This document shows, piece by piece, positions 11,218 through 23,254 of a stretch of DNA of 64,000 nt. Where the stretch lies: assembly GCA_027563935.2 (NCBI GenBank), contig CM050446.2, forward strand, positions 127,426,499 through 127,490,498, written 5' to 3'. The notes below the pieces were generated by a model, which was not told the origin of the DNA, did not search any database, and was given only the letters and a program-made list of their open reading frames with translations. The position numbers and the translations under genes are program-made. Source of the stretch: Costus lasius (taxonomy: Eukaryota > Streptophyta > Magnoliopsida > Zingiberales > Costaceae). Numbering within the stretch: the first letter of the stretch is position 1; each line of letters begins with the position of its first letter.

Positions 11218-11587
11218 AACCACGGTCTAATCAGCTCGCTAAATGACTCAAACTTAGCCCAAGTTGTGTTTGACCAAATAATGACGCCAAAAGAAAATTA
11301 TTGAAGCACCCTCAAGTTGGATATTCATTAACACTTAGAGCCTTCGGCTAATGCGACGAAGTATTGTTTGGGAGGTGTGTACGCTGACGTTCATTGTCGG
11401 GGCGTAACTCCTCGATATAACGTTACATTCACTAAGGCCGGCGTATTAATCAAATTACCTAACATGTCGTATGGCTGGGTAACTTTCCGAATCAAATTAT
11501 CCGACATGCCGCAAGGCCGGATAATTTTTCAAATCAAATTACCAATACGCCACAAGGCCGAGTAATTTTTAAATTAAATTATCCAAC

Positions 11588-13630
11588 TGTTGACACAGAT
11601 TTATATAGAGTTTTACATGTCAATTTACTTATAGAATCATGCCTATTTCACGACTTTAAGCCTTACAATTGCCTTTATTTAGATACATCTATGAAATCTA
11701 TACCTATTTCGGTATTTTCGCGTTTTCAGGTCAAAACGACCACAAAGAGAGTAGATTCTGGCACTTTTGTGGCAGAGGGCCTCGTCCTAACCCAAGATGA
11801 TCCAAACTGAAAGATTTCAGAGTCATCAGTCCTCTGTTGGAAATCACGACCGGGTCCCGATCAGAATCATACCCGTGATCGTCGTTATGCCTGAAGCTGA
11901 AACCGACAAATCACGACCGGGTCACGACCAAATTCTCGCCCGAGATCGCGGACCCGCCTGTTACGAAATCGTCGTTTTCTTCCGTATTTCTTTGATCTAA
12001 CCTAAGGAGAGGCTCAGGGGCATTGAGGACCATTCTCCCCCGTTGACAAAGAAGGCGAGGAGCAGCTTTTGGCAGCGGATTTGGTCACGAGATGATGATT
12101 TCATGCAAAACAGTGGCTGGCGGCGCTACAGGGCATGGAGGCTGGCGGAAAGCTTCTTTCGGCTGAGCAGAGACAGCGGCTGCAGCCCTTTTTACAGGGT
12201 ATGGGAAGGAGAAAAAGAGGCAGAGAAGAGAGTAATAAAAGGAGGGGGGGGAAGGCATCGTTCAAAGGAGCTCTCGCGCATAAGGAAAAATCAATAGGAG
12301 GAGAGTTCGGCAGAAGAGGGATCACGAGAGGAGGAGCTGTTCTTGCGGAGAGGAGAAGGAAGCTGCGCACCTGCAACCTTTTGAAGACCTTCTGTTGCGT
12401 AAGCTTCTTAGAAACATACCTGTAATACCTAGCATCATATTTGAGTTGCTACATCTATTGTAAGATCTTAAATGAATATTGCATGATCCATTTAACCTTT
12501 GCAACTCTTGCGCAAAACTTGTTATCACGCATGATGTTTATGGATAAATACATTGTCTATGTTGTTAGCGTGAACATGGTAGGCTAAATACTAAATCAAG
12601 ATGTGGGGTAGCCCTTGACGATTTACTAGTTGTGATAGTTAAGTTTATTAGCCAAAGTCCTTGCTTGGCCTTATGTGTGTGCATTACCTGCTTACCCGGA
12701 AGGATATGCTCGTACCTCTAATCCCTCGGATGAGGTTTGTAAATCAGCTTTTCTAGGAGTTTACTCGCTTGCATAGCTGTACTTACCTGTAGGATTAAAG
12801 GAAAGCATCATCCGGAAAGGTATGCTTGAGCCTTAAGTCGCAAAGGTGAGGTTCATTAATCAGATCTAGAGGAGAAAACTTGCTTGCGGGTCTGTACTCA
12901 CCTAGGAAAACACCAAGGTGAGGTTTGTAAATCAGATCTTAGGGAGAAAAACTCGCTCGCAGATCTGTACTTGCTCGCGAGATTTAGGGAGCCTCAGACG
13001 TTGCGGAGAGCCTCTTGTCCGACCGCATGTTAGACCCATTAGGCTGAGAGTTTATCCATTTCGTTGGTGTGTTATGCCTACACTTCCCGAAAGGGAGTGT
13101 TTGAGTCTTTAATCACCTTAAGTGAGGTTTGTTAATCATCATCTCTAGGAGTTTTTACTCGCTTGTGGATCTGTGCTTACTTAAGGAGATTATAAGGAGC
13201 TTAGATGCGTCGGGGAGCCTCTTGTCCGACCACGCGTCAGAGCCTTACGAATTGGACCGGCAATCTAGTCTGTGGGAGCGGACGAGATTTTCGGAGGGGA
13301 GCTACCTACGTGACAAGAAAGCTGTGCCCCCTTGAACTAGACAAAACATTGGCAATAGAGTTTAACTATTCAACTGTAAGGAGTCAAAGTGGTGAACCCA
13401 TATCCTGATGCATCTCCTCATTAGAATCCTCTCGTGTGATTTCCTCTGTTTACATTCCTGCACTTTTAATTATTTAGTTATCTTAAACTTCACCAATTTC
13501 AACATCGTCTAGCTAGTCATTTCGAGATCTGTCGATATTTGCCCATTAGTCCCTGTGGGATCGATATTTTATTACTTCGATAGACCCGTGCACTTGCGTG
13601 AGACGCCTACTATATCTGTGGGCGCTATCA
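11588..13630 (+). repeat. 5' LTR of element A
   Basis: 2,043 bp, TGTTGACA...GGGCGCTATCA. Near +250 to +360 it carries repeated ATCACGACCGGGTC/CCCGTGATCG phrases. Near +650 an ATAAAAGG in a purine-rich stretch could be the core promoter. The second half contains an internal repeat: GAGGTT(T/C)(G/A)TAAATCAG-type phrases followed by a ...ACTCGCTTGC...CTGTACTTAC segment at about 12735, 12848, 12918 and 13123. It differs from the 3' LTR at a low percentage of sites by eye. Confidence 0.95.
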
Positions 13631-13636
13631 AGTTTT

Positions 13637-13654
13637 TGTTGCCGTTGCCGGGGA
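13637..13654 (+). promoter_or_regulatory. Primer binding site (tRNA-Asp)
   Basis: TGTTGCCGTTGCCGGGGA, six bases after the LTR end, matches the complement of the tRNA-Asp 3' end at 16 of 18 positions. The minus-strand relative at 7183-7200 matches at all 18. Minus-strand DNA synthesis would start here. Confidence 0.9.
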
Positions 13655-13789
13655 AGATGGTTTTGGCAATATTGACTAGATTAAGAAGTTATTAGACTAG
13701 ACATTTTTAGTTTGTTAATATACTTTCTTTTACTTCATTTTACACTTTTCTTGATTTAACGAAACATCTATTTGTTAGAATTTTAGTTT

Positions 13790-14998
13790 ATGCATAGAAC
13801 TCCGCGACCGGAACCTGCAATACCATTTGATTCGAAAATTGAAAGAACGTTCCAGCGTCATAGAAATCTTCAAAAATATCAACCGAAGAAGAATTCGCAA
13901 ACATCACACATGGACGGTAACAAATCACTTCGTGACTTCGCTGCACCGAATGTTCAAGGACTGCATTCTAGTATTGCACGTCCACCAATAGAAGCGAATA
14001 ATTTTGAGATAAAACCGTTACTTCCGTCAATGTTACAAGAAAACCAATTCGGTGGATCACCGACTGAAGATCCAAACATGCATTTATCTATTTTTCTTGA
14101 ATACTGTGACACTCTTAAAATGAATGGTGTAACCACTGACGCTCTGCAGCTACGACTTTTTCCTTTTTCACTTAGAGACAGGGCGCGTGCTTGGTTACAT
14201 TCATTACCATCTGGATCCATTACCACATGGGAACAACTCTCACATGCTTTCCTTGCAAAATACTTTCCTCCGAGCAAAACCGCGCAATTAAGGAACCGGA
14301 TTACCAATTTCTCTCAAAAAGAAGGCGAATCATTATATGAAGCGTGGGATCGCTTCAAGGAATTGCAGCAGATGTGTCCTCACCACGGCCTCGAGAAATG
14401 GGTATTGGTACATACATTTTATAATGGACTGCTTTATAATACTCGTCTTACTGTTGATGCAGCCGCTGGAGGAGCCTTGATGAACAAGGCAGTCGATGAA
14501 GCCTACAATTTGATCGAAGAAATGACACTCAACCACTACCAATGGTCGGGCAAAAGAGGTACTTCATCTCGACAAGCTGGTAAGTATGAACTTGACGCTC
14601 TTAGTTCTCTTGCTGCAAAAGTGGATTCGTTATCTTATAAGCTTGACTCTATGAACATGCGTCATAATGTTTCTAATTCTGCTATGTGTGAAATTTGTGA
14701 AGTGGAAGGTCATCTTTCTGACACTTGTCAATTAGGAAATATGGTATCACAAGACCCACCACCTACTTTGGTAAACGCTGTAGGGAACTTTAACTCGAGG
14801 GTCCAAAACAACCCTTATTCCAACACCTACAACCCTGGGTGGAAGAATCATCCCAATTTTTCCTATAGAAACAACAATGCAGCTCAACCATCAAACTTTA
14901 GGCAGCCCCCTGGATTTCATTCATCCAATACCGGGTATCAGCCTAAACAATTTGACCAGCCACCACAACCAAGCACCAACACAATACCACAGGAATAA
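13790..14998 (+). pseudogene. gag of element A
   Basis: About 400 residues before an in-frame TAA. The middle part (about residues 85-250) is the retrotransposon capsid region (segments FPFSLRDRARAWLHSLP and SITTWEQLSHAFLAKYFPP, followed by ETLYEAW-like GESLYEAWDRFK). A zinc-knuckle-like CEICEVEGHLSDTC (Cys-X2-Cys-X4-His-X4-Cys) sits near residues 302-315, followed by an Asn/Tyr/Pro-rich tail. Gag forms the cytoplasmic virus-like particle and binds genomic RNA. The same frame continues after the stop into 15026, so the TAA at 14996-14998 looks like a mutation (CAA to TAA would explain it). Confidence 0.9.
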
Positions 14999-15025
14999 AC
15001 TTTCGAATCGCGCTTTGATACCTTC

Positions 15026-15787
15026 GTGTCAGCACAAACAAAAGCAATGGACTGCGTGTTGGAAGCAATCAAAAACTTAACAACAAACCAGAAGATAATG
15101 GAAAACCAAATTGCCCAACAAGCTAGTACATCTACTAGACCACCGAGCAGATTGCCTGGACAGCCCGAGACGAACCCTAAAGAACATTGTAATGCCATTA
15201 CCACGCATAGTGGCAAGCAACTTGAGAAACCAAAAATGCCCAAGGATGACCATTATGAGAATGAGACCAGAACACCTGAATCTGAAGAACCAAATGAACC
15301 TGTTGAGAGTGAACCACAAACGAAAGAAACCGAACCTGTTTATGTGCCTCCACCACCCTACAAACCACCAATTCCATTTCCCCAGAGGTTGGCAAAAGCA
15401 AAACTCGATCATCAATTCGGTAAATTTTTAGAAATTTTGAAGAAACTGTATATTAACATACCATTTACCGATGCTTTGTCACAAATGCCATCCTATGCTA
15501 AATTTTTGAAGGAGATCTTGTCAAACAAAAGAAAAATGGAAGAACATGGCACAGTGGCGTTAACTGAGGAATGCAGCGCAATCATCCAAAATAAGTTACC
15601 GCCAAAGTTAAAAGATTCAGGCAGCTTTACCATTCAATGCCTGATCGGAGACACTCCTTTTGACCACGCTTTGTGCGATCTTAGTGCCAGTGTAAGCCTG
15701 ATGCCACTATCTCTTTACAAGAAATTGGATATCAGAGACTTGAAGCCGACAAACATCTCTTTGCAATTGGCCGACCGTTCTGTATGA
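15026..15787 (+). pseudogene. gag C-terminus and protease of element A
   Basis: Same frame as the preceding gag. It starts with a coiled-coil-like stretch and a Pro/Glu-rich linker, then VPPPPYKPPIPFPQRL and the FLEILKKLYINIPFTDAL and MPSYAKFLKEIL segments seen in Athila polyproteins, and enters the aspartic protease with ALCDLSASVSLMPLS (Asp-Leu-Ser in place of the usual Asp-Leu-Gly). It stops at a TGA (15785-15787) where related elements keep reading. CGA to TGA is the simplest explanation, because the protein continues in frame at once. Confidence 0.9.
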
Positions 15788-15811
15788 CATCCGGTAGGAA
15801 TTCTTGAGGAC

Positions 15812-18196
15812 GTGCCAATAAAGGTCGGTAAAATTTTTATTCCAGCTGATTTCATTGTACTTGAAGTGGAGGAAGACTCCAAACTTCCTATCATACTGGG
15901 CAGACCATTTTTGGCCACTGCCGGTGCTCTAATCGACGTTAAAAATGGGAAGTTAACATTGCGCGTAGGTGAGGATAAGGTTGAATTTGATATTGCAAAT
16001 AGCCTGAAGAAAACTATTCTTGCAGATTCCTGCTATAGCATCGGAGTCATCGACGATGAGCTTAATTCGTCCTACATTCTTCAGAAAAATGCCGATCCTC
16101 TCGAATTATGCCTACTAGGCGACTATGATGAAGAACAAGAAGAAGAAGTTCGTGCTTATGCCGATATTCTCGACTCGAGCACAACTATTGAGCCAAAAGA
16201 AGAAAAACTTGAGGAACCATCTGCGCCGACATCTGAGGTCTGTAAACAACTTAACTTAGAACTCAAATCCTTATCGAGCAACCTCATGTATGAATTTTTG
16301 GGTGAGAATTCTACTTATCCTGTCATCATAGCAAACCATCTTGATTCAGAGCAAACGAGCCTTCTCCTAGATAAGCTTCGACAATATAAGAAGGTAATTG
16401 GCTACACTTTGGAAGACATAAAAGGTATTAACCCTTCTTTATGCATGCATAGGATACATCTCAAAGAGGACAGCAAACCATCTATCGAATACCAGAGACG
16501 TTTGAACCCAAATTTGAAAGAGGTGGTTAAGAAAGAAATTTTGAAGCTATTAGATGCTGGGGTCATCTACCCCATTTCGAATAGCCAATGGGTAAGTCTG
16601 GTACATGTGGTACCAAAGAAAGGAGGAGTAACAGTGGTAAAAAATGAAAACAACGAATTAATTCCACAAAGAACCGTTACCGGGTGGCGCATGTGTATCG
16701 ATTATCAAAAACTGAACAAGGCCACTCGCCAGGACCATTTTCCTCTCCCCTTCATTGATCAAATGCTTGAAAGATTAGCCACTAACTCTTATTTTTGTTT
16801 CTTGGATGGATACTCAGGATTTTTCCAAATACCGATACATCCAGACGACCAAGAGAAAACCACGTTTACATGTCCCTTCGGTACTTTCGCTTACCGGCGT
16901 ATGCCGTTCGACTTATGTAATGCACCAGCTACATTCCAGCGATGCATGACGACTATCTTCTCCGATTTCATTGAAAACATCATGGACGTTTTCATAGATG
17001 ACTTTTCGGTATATGGGTCCAATTTTGACTCTTGTCTATCTAATTTGACCCGTGTTTTGCAGCGTTGTGAAGAGACGAGCCTGGTGTTAAATTGGGAGAA
17101 ATGTCACTTTATGGTAAAGGAAGGGATCGTTCTTGGTCATTTGATATCGGAGCACGATATCGAAGTCGATAAAGCAAAAATCAGTGTGATAGAGAAAATG
17201 CCACCTTCAAACTCCGTCAGAGGAATAAGAAGCTTCTTAGGCCATGCAGGCTTTTATAGACATTTCATTGAAAACTTTTCTAAAATTTCTAGACCTTTAA
17301 CATCTTTACTCGCTAAGGATGTTTCATTTGTTTTTGACCAGAACTGCATGGATGCATTTCAACAATTGAAGAGGGCATTCATTTTCGCCCCAATAATACA
17401 ACCTCCGGATTGGTCGCTACCCTTCGAAATTATGTGCGACGCTAGTGACTATGCGGTAGGAGCTGTATTAGGGCAGTGGAAGAACAACCGAACTCATGTC
17501 ATCTATTACGCCAGCCGAACACTGGATGGAGCACAGAGCAACTATGCCACAACCGAAAAAGAACTTCTGGTTGTAGTTTTCGCTTTTGATAAGTTTCGAT
17601 CGTATTTAGTTAACTCGCATGTCATTGTTTATACAGATCATGCGGCAATCCGATATCTCATGAAAAAGAAAGACGCTAAACCACGGCTAATTAGGTGGAT
17701 ACTGTTATTACAAGAATTTGATGTTGAGATCAAAGATAAGAAGGGAGCCGATAATTTGGTAGCATATCATCTCTCCCGTCTAACATTTACTCCCGAGAAC
17801 AGTTTGGAAGAAGAAATTGACGATGCATTCCCGGACGAAAAATTACTAGCGGTCACCGCTGTGAAAGCACCATGGTATGCTGATTTGGTAAATTACTTGG
17901 CAGCCGGTATTATGCCTCCAAAACTCACGTACCAACAGCGAAGGAAGTTTATGGCTATGGCGAAACACTATTATTGGGACGAACCACTCTTGTTTAAGCG
18001 TTGTGCTGATTGTATCATTCGAAGATGCTTACCGGATGAAGAGATTCCAGATGTCCTATTCCAATGCCATTCTTCTTCTTATGGAGGGCACTTCAGTGGC
18101 AAGAAAATAGCACATAAGATTCTCCAATGTGGTTTCTTTTGGCCAACTTTATTCAGAGACGCAAGGGACTATGTACAGTCTTGCGATCGTTGCTAA
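15812..18196 (+). pseudogene. Protease end, reverse transcriptase, RNase H and integrase N-terminus of element A
   Basis: 794 residues in the gag frame. In order: the protease flap/end ([16 protein letters not shown]), RT starting near residue 205 with [19 protein letters not shown], the active-site segment FIDDFSVYG near 16990-17010 (an Athila-typical variant of YVDD), the palm end [12 protein letters not shown], RNase H with [14 protein letters not shown] near 17430 and [10 protein letters not shown], and the integrase HHCC zinc domain ([13 protein letters not shown]...CDRC) at the end. A TAA (18194-18196) interrupts between CDRC and the next residue where Gln (CAA) is expected. Catalytic residues are present, but the interruptions make it a dead copy. 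Confidence 0.95.
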
Positions 18197-18199
18197 CGG

Positions 18200-18820
18200 A
18201 TGGGTGGAATATCACGAAGGAATGAGATGCCTCTGAATACCATCCTGGAAATCGAGATCTTTGATGTATGGGGAATCGACTTTATGGGTCCATTCCCACC
18301 TTCTTGTGGTAACAAATTCATCTTAGTCGGAGTTGATTACGTCTCCAAATGGGTAGAAGCTTTGGCCGCACCAACAAATGACTCGAAGGTGGTCACTAAA
18401 TTTTTTAAGAAGTTAATACTCCCACGATTTGGAACGTCTCGCGTGGTAATCAGCGATGGCGGATCTCATTTTATTGAGCGAGAATTTGAATCACTTCTGA
18501 AAAGATATGAGGTATTACACAAAGTTGCCACTGCTTACCATCCTCAGACCAGCGGCCAAGTGGAAATATCAAACCGTGAAATTAAGCACATACTTGAGAA
18601 GATTGTGTCGCGTAATCGCACCGATTGGTCACTTAAACTTGACGATGCATTATGGGCATACCGTACAACATTCAAGACTCCAATTGGTATGTCCCCATTT
18701 CAGTTAGTATATGGTAAATCATGCCATTTACCAGTTGAAATCAAACACAAAGCATATTGGGCGATACAGCGACTGAATTTCGATGAGAACCAAGCTGGCA
18801 AGGCCAGAAAGCTCAGCTGA
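18200..18820 (+). pseudogene. Integrase catalytic core of element A
   Basis: Continues the same frame after the TAA. The DDE triad is visible as [21 protein letters not shown] and the E in [28 protein letters not shown] and SPFQLVYGK follow. The frame breaks near 18812: the expected Lys-Leu-Gln-Leu-Asn-Glu reads as a stop because one base is missing. Integrase joins the DNA copy to the chromosome; the 5-bp target duplication agrees with this type. Confidence 0.92.
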
Positions 18821-18861
18821 ATGAGCTTGATGAATTTAGACAGGAAGCCTATGAGAACGCC

Positions 18862-19185
18862 ATGATTTATAAAGAACGTACCAAAAGATGGCACGATCGA
18901 AGGATTGTGAGGAGAGAATTTTGCGAAGGTGAATTGGTATTATTGTTTAACTCCAGGATCAAACTTTGTCCTGGTAAGCTTCGGACCAAATGGACCGGAC
19001 CATATGTAGTACAAAAAGTTTACCCTCACGGTGCTGTAGACATCTTCCGAGAGTCAACTGGTACATTCAAAGTTAACAGACAGAGACTTAAGCACTACAT
19101 CTCCCATGAACCGATACTGGAGGACACTGCGTTGTTCTCCTTCGCTAGAATGACACAAACCGTGGTCAAGCTGACAGACCATTAA
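18862..19185 (+). pseudogene. Integrase C-terminal part of element A
   Basis: 107 residues in a different frame from the core, restoring the polyprotein after the one-base loss near 18812. It contains [36 protein letters not shown] and VNRQRLKHY, the usual C-terminal segments of plant gypsy integrases. The stop at 19183-19185 is the likely original end of pol. Confidence 0.88.
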
Positions 19186-19195
19186 ATCAACGCTT

Positions 19196-19213
19196 CTTGG
19201 GAGGCAACCCAAG
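19196..19213 (+). other. Perfect hairpin 10 bp after the pol stop
   Basis: CTTGGG-AGGCAA-CCCAAG forms a 6-bp stem with a 6-base loop ten bases after the pol stop. I recall similar TTGGGAGGCAACCCAA sequences after pol in other plant Athila-like elements. It could act in 3' processing, splicing to the downstream ORF, or RNA packaging; none of these is shown here. Confidence 0.55.
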
Positions 19214-20645
19214 CATCTTACTTTAGTTAAATTCATTTTCAGCATCTTACTTTTTCGTTTTCATGTTTTTGTTAAAGCTTCGGTTAGTTTGCATATTCTT
19301 AGGAACTCTTTTGATAATTAGTGTTAAAACCTTAGTGATCGCATGCTAGGACACACCAATCCAGCCTTAGAATGTTTTAAACCTTCTCTACTATGAGTTT
19401 GGATTTCATTTCTTAGTCGTAGTCATTTTGTTCCAACACATGGTTTTGACGTTTAACAATGATGATACTCTTGCAGGAAATGCGCATGAACTATGACATT
19501 GATGACTACCAATTCCGAATGTCAAAGCTACCACCATTTAACAAGTTTCATCTGATTCGTTGGAAAACCAAATGCATTGCATTTTCACTAATTGATTTCT
19601 AATGATCTTTAAATTTGAGAGCTTAATGTACATCCGTGAATCGGTCTTATTTATCTTTAGCATTGCCAATTGATTTTACCGAAAGTTGAAAATAACATTT
19701 GGGCCTAGTTGTGCCCTTTCTCTACTTGCATTAGTTGTTATGTTCCTGCCTATTTTGCTATGAACGCTGATGCCTTTACTTGGTTAAAAATGACACAGGG
19801 ATATTGCAAACTGATGCAGTAAGGAGAGGAGCTTTCTGCCAATTTTTCCAAAATCTCGGGCGGGTCCCGACAAAAATCTCGATCGTGATTCTCACACAGC
19901 TCAAATAGGAGAAAATTCGCCGAGAGCATTACGGCAAGAAAGACACTGAAGCCACGGCCGTAATCAGTAACAAAGAATTTCACGAGAAAATCCTGACTGG
20001 GGAATGCTGAAAATCGTGACCGAGATTTTTCTGAAGAAGCAAAACGAGACTTATCTGCTGAAAGGTTCACGGCAGACCCGTAACTAGAGGCACAGCCGTG
20101 AGATTCGCGCACGATCATACAGAAGACAATCACGGGTGGGTAATGATGAAAATCACTGGCAGGATTTCCTCAGAAAGAACAATGGACAAAAATTTGATGA
20201 GAACGTCACGGCTGCCCCGTAATTAAAGACACCACCGTGAAGATTTGCATTAAAAGAACTGCGGAAGGAAATCACGACCGGGTCCTGATGAAAATCCTGG
20301 GCGTGATCACTAAAACTCAGTAGCTTAGCGGATCCGCCTGGCCAGCCCGACCCGTTAAGCAACCTGTTAAGGGTTTCACTTAAGCAGCTCGCCCGAGCTT
20401 TCCATCTAGGGTTCCCGATTTCCTTTTTCCTAGCCGCGTCCGTGCCTTGCGCGACCCCACTGTGAGCCCCACCAGTCGCCGCCGTCTACTTCACCGCCGA
20501 CCACCAGCTCTCCGGTGACACTTCCGGCGACATCAGGAACTTCCGGCGAGCTCTCATTCCAAGTTCCCAATCCTTATTCCGCCGCAAGCTCCTCTTCAAT
20601 CAGCTGCCGATATTTCGATATTCTCTTTTCGCCGCTCAAGCAATC
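19214..20645 (+). other. Spacer between pol and the env-position ORF of element A
   Basis: No convincing gene. The first 600 bp is T-rich. The part from 19840 to 20300 holds repeated phrases of the CACGGCCGTAA, ATCACGACCGGGTCCTGA and GATCGTGAT kind, the same theme as in the LTR U3 regions. From 20380 it becomes GC- and C-rich (leader-like) up to the ATG at 20646. Confidence 0.6.
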
Positions 20646-21908
20646 ATGCCGCCAAGGAGGAAGAACACTGGCAAGCGTCCAGCTGAAGCAACGAGCCCTC
20701 GACCAGCAGCACCACCTCAGCAAGCTGCACCGCCGAAAATCCAAATGCACGACAACCATCAAGCGGCGAGGTATCAAGTCCTATCTAACCGACGGATAAT
20801 CAACACAAGGTACATAGACCCACCGGCATTAGCTGCTCTCGGAATTTTTGATGATCTGCTTTGGGTTTTTTGCCAATTTGGATGGGGACGATTTCTACAG
20901 TATGCTCATCCCACGTATATCTCTTTCACACTTGAATTTCTGAGCTCGGTTGAATTAAAAGTCTTTGCTCTAGACACAAATCCTGGACTGCTGTCTTTCA
21001 GATTGGCGAACACAAAGTATCGCATTACCATTGCTGATCTTAACGACATCTTTGGGTTTCCTGCGTACGCTTCTAGGGTCGGACCACCGAACTTCAATGA
21101 AGACATTTTCTGGAGGTGCATCTCCTCCATGTCCACTTACTCACCCCGGAATGCCAGAGCTTCAACGCTCTCCAACCCTTGCATCCGCTATGCACACAGG
21201 TTACTCGCGCATTCGATTTTCGCGAGGGAATGAGACGGAATTGTACGCCAGCCCGAGCTACTATGGGGGCTCTTGCACCATTTCCAGATTAATGTCGGTT
21301 ATTATCTCGCCCGGCAATTTATGCGGGTAGCCCATGCGCAGAAAGGAGTCATCTGCATCGGCGGGATGATCACGATGATAGCTCTCTCCCTTGGACATAA
21401 CCCCTACGGTCAACCTGAAGCAGTTGGAAGCCGCCGACTGGACTTGGAACATTTGCTTTCGATGAAGATGATTGTGAGGAGAGGAGATATCTACCATCTG
21501 ACCCTTTCCGATACCGCTACCACCATGGCTTTACCCAACACAGCTCGCACAGACATCAGGGACAGCGCCAACTGGCGCTTATATCCAGAGCCAACGGTGC
21601 CCGAGGATCAGGCAGTGCCACTAGATGTTGACCCCAGCTTTTCCATCGGTGGGCAACCTCGGACTGCCGCGCGCCCTTCTACCGACGATATGCTTCATCT
21701 TCTCCGGTAGGAGCAACTGAACCAAGGAAAGCAACTAGTAGCCTTGATGGACACAGTCAAATGCGTTGAGATCTTCCTCCATAGTAACATGGCACCACCA
21801 CCGCCGAGAGATGAAGACGAGGATGCTGATGATACCATCCATGTTTCTGATTCCTCCGAGCCAGCTGACGACGACGACGATGACGACCCGGCTAAGTGCA
21901 GTGAGTAG
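20646..21908 (+). pseudogene. ATHILA-family ORF in the env position
   Basis: One frame of about 420 codons with two internal stops, TGA at 21231 and TAG at 21708, both explainable by C-to-T change. It starts MPPRRKNTGKRPAEA (basic, nuclear-signal-like), then FGWGRFLQYAHPTY, TLEFLSSVEL and ITIADLNDIFGFP, which I recognise as the ATHILA ORF-1 type (Pfam ATHILA family). A DLEHLLSMKMIV segment follows, then an acidic C-terminal tail of Asp/Glu. No signal peptide or transmembrane segment is seen, so calling it an envelope protein rests only on its position. A relative lies on the minus strand at the right edge of the window (63574-64000). Confidence 0.85.
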
Positions 21909-22740
21909 GGCTGCACTCTAGTAAGTCTTCCCTCACCCCTTTTTGATATATGTCTATACTATATGCATCTGGGATGATGCATCTTTTGCTTTGGGTGAGG
22001 GTATTTACACATTTTGATAGGTCGTCGTGACTTTTATGAGCTTTATGATGAGACGTTGTATTGGTTATTTGACTTTATGATGTTGCATGTGCTGTTGGTA
22101 CTGATGAACTATTACTGCTTTATGAGATGCTGCTGATGTGCTGATGTACCAAACTTGTCAATATTTTAACCCTATTTCACTGCTGAACGTTAATATGCTC
22201 CATTTTCATATGATTTTACTGAAAGTTACTTTGATAATGTTTCAGCTTGGCATGGATATTTTCATGATTGTACTTCTATGACATGCTATACCTTCCTGCT
22301 ATGCTTTTATCATGATTTTATTGATAAGCTTTGAACCTTTTTGATAAATATTTCTTGAACACGTAAGGACCTAAGTCGTAGGTCCCAGCCAAGATTTCTT
22401 ATTTTCATTAACTGATATTTTCCTCATTTACCTCATTTAAGATTGATCCTTATTCATGGACCTGATTTATGATTGATTTAGATCCCCACGCTACACTTAG
22501 ATCACATTCATGATTAAGCAACTAGCCAGGAAACTTGAGGATTGAACTTTGATAAGCTTTGAGTCTAGGAAACGTCTATATGTCAACATGAGCACTATTT
22601 ATTTGGAAGATTATAGACCAAACCAATTGACACATATACCTAACACCCTTGGTAGCTCTTGGTATTAGTTCTGGTTCGAACCCCTCTGACTTGGCATCGT
22701 ACAAAAGATAGAAAGAAAGAAAAGAATGGAAAACAAGAAA
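21909..22740 (+). other. 3' untranslated part of element A before the hairpin repeats
   Basis: T-rich sequence with many ATGATTTTA/TTGATAAGC-like phrases and no open frame of note. I see no other element or gene here. Confidence 0.6.
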
Positions 22741-22986
22741 CAGTGGTACCGAAGTTACAACTTGGCACTACCCAATACATTCAGAAAAGAAGGAAAAAGA
22801 GCAGTGGTACCGAAGTCTCAACTTGGCACTGCCATCAAAAGAAAAGAAGATGAAAGAAAGAAGAGCAGTGGTACCGAAGTTGCAACTTGGCACTGAAATT
22901 CAAAAGAAAAGAAGGCAGTGGTACCGAAGCCTCGGCTTGGCACTGCAGAAACAGAAAGAAAAAGTGCGGTGGTACCGAAGTCATGA
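22741..22986 (+). repeat. Tandem hairpin repeats in the 3' UTR of element A
   Basis: CAGTGGTACCGAAG recurs at 22741, 22802, 22866, 22916 and (as CGGTGGTACCGAAG) 22967, spaced 50-64 bp. Each of the first four is followed at once by a CTTGGCACT-type arm. A full unit such as that at 22866 folds on itself: CAGTG pairs with CACTG and AAGTTGCAACTT is a perfect 12-base palindrome. A/G-rich linkers separate the units. The same half-sequences occur in another Athila family at 62761-62993. Confidence 0.85.
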
Positions 22987-23254
22987 GTAAGGCCTTTACT
23001 ACCACTTTAGAGTTTACCCTTTTGGTGCTTTGAGTGTAATGGTGTCATATGTGGTAAGAAACTATTTTCTATCCGATATTATCGTACAACTGTTGTCTAT
23101 AGATTTAATCTAGATACTCTGCTTTTCATCTTGACATCTTTAAAGTCTACAGTGGTTTGTGCATCCTGTGACTAGCTGTGATTATTTCGCATTTATCGAT
23201 CGTTGGGGAGTATAACTTGAGTTGAACAACCCTCATGGAACTTCATTTCTCTCT

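Larger units (their letters stand above)
9421..11587 (+). repeat. Left-border duplication, copy 2 (non-LTR part)
   Basis: Nearly identical to 3313-5363, and continuous with element A, so this is probably the original flank. It differs by a 176-bp internal tandem duplication, a shorter (TAA)n run and scattered substitutions. It ends ATTATCCAAC directly before the 5' LTR; CCAAC (11583-11587) is the target duplication of element A. Confidence 0.9.

Noticed and set aside
20646..21908. True envelope protein
   Set aside because: No signal peptide, transmembrane helix or cleavage site; it fits the ATHILA ORF family, whose role is unknown.
22645..22690. Possible tRNA or SINE (GGTTCGAACCCC resembles a B box)
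   Set aside because: No properly spaced A box or cloverleaf; the surrounding sequence is element A 3' UTR.
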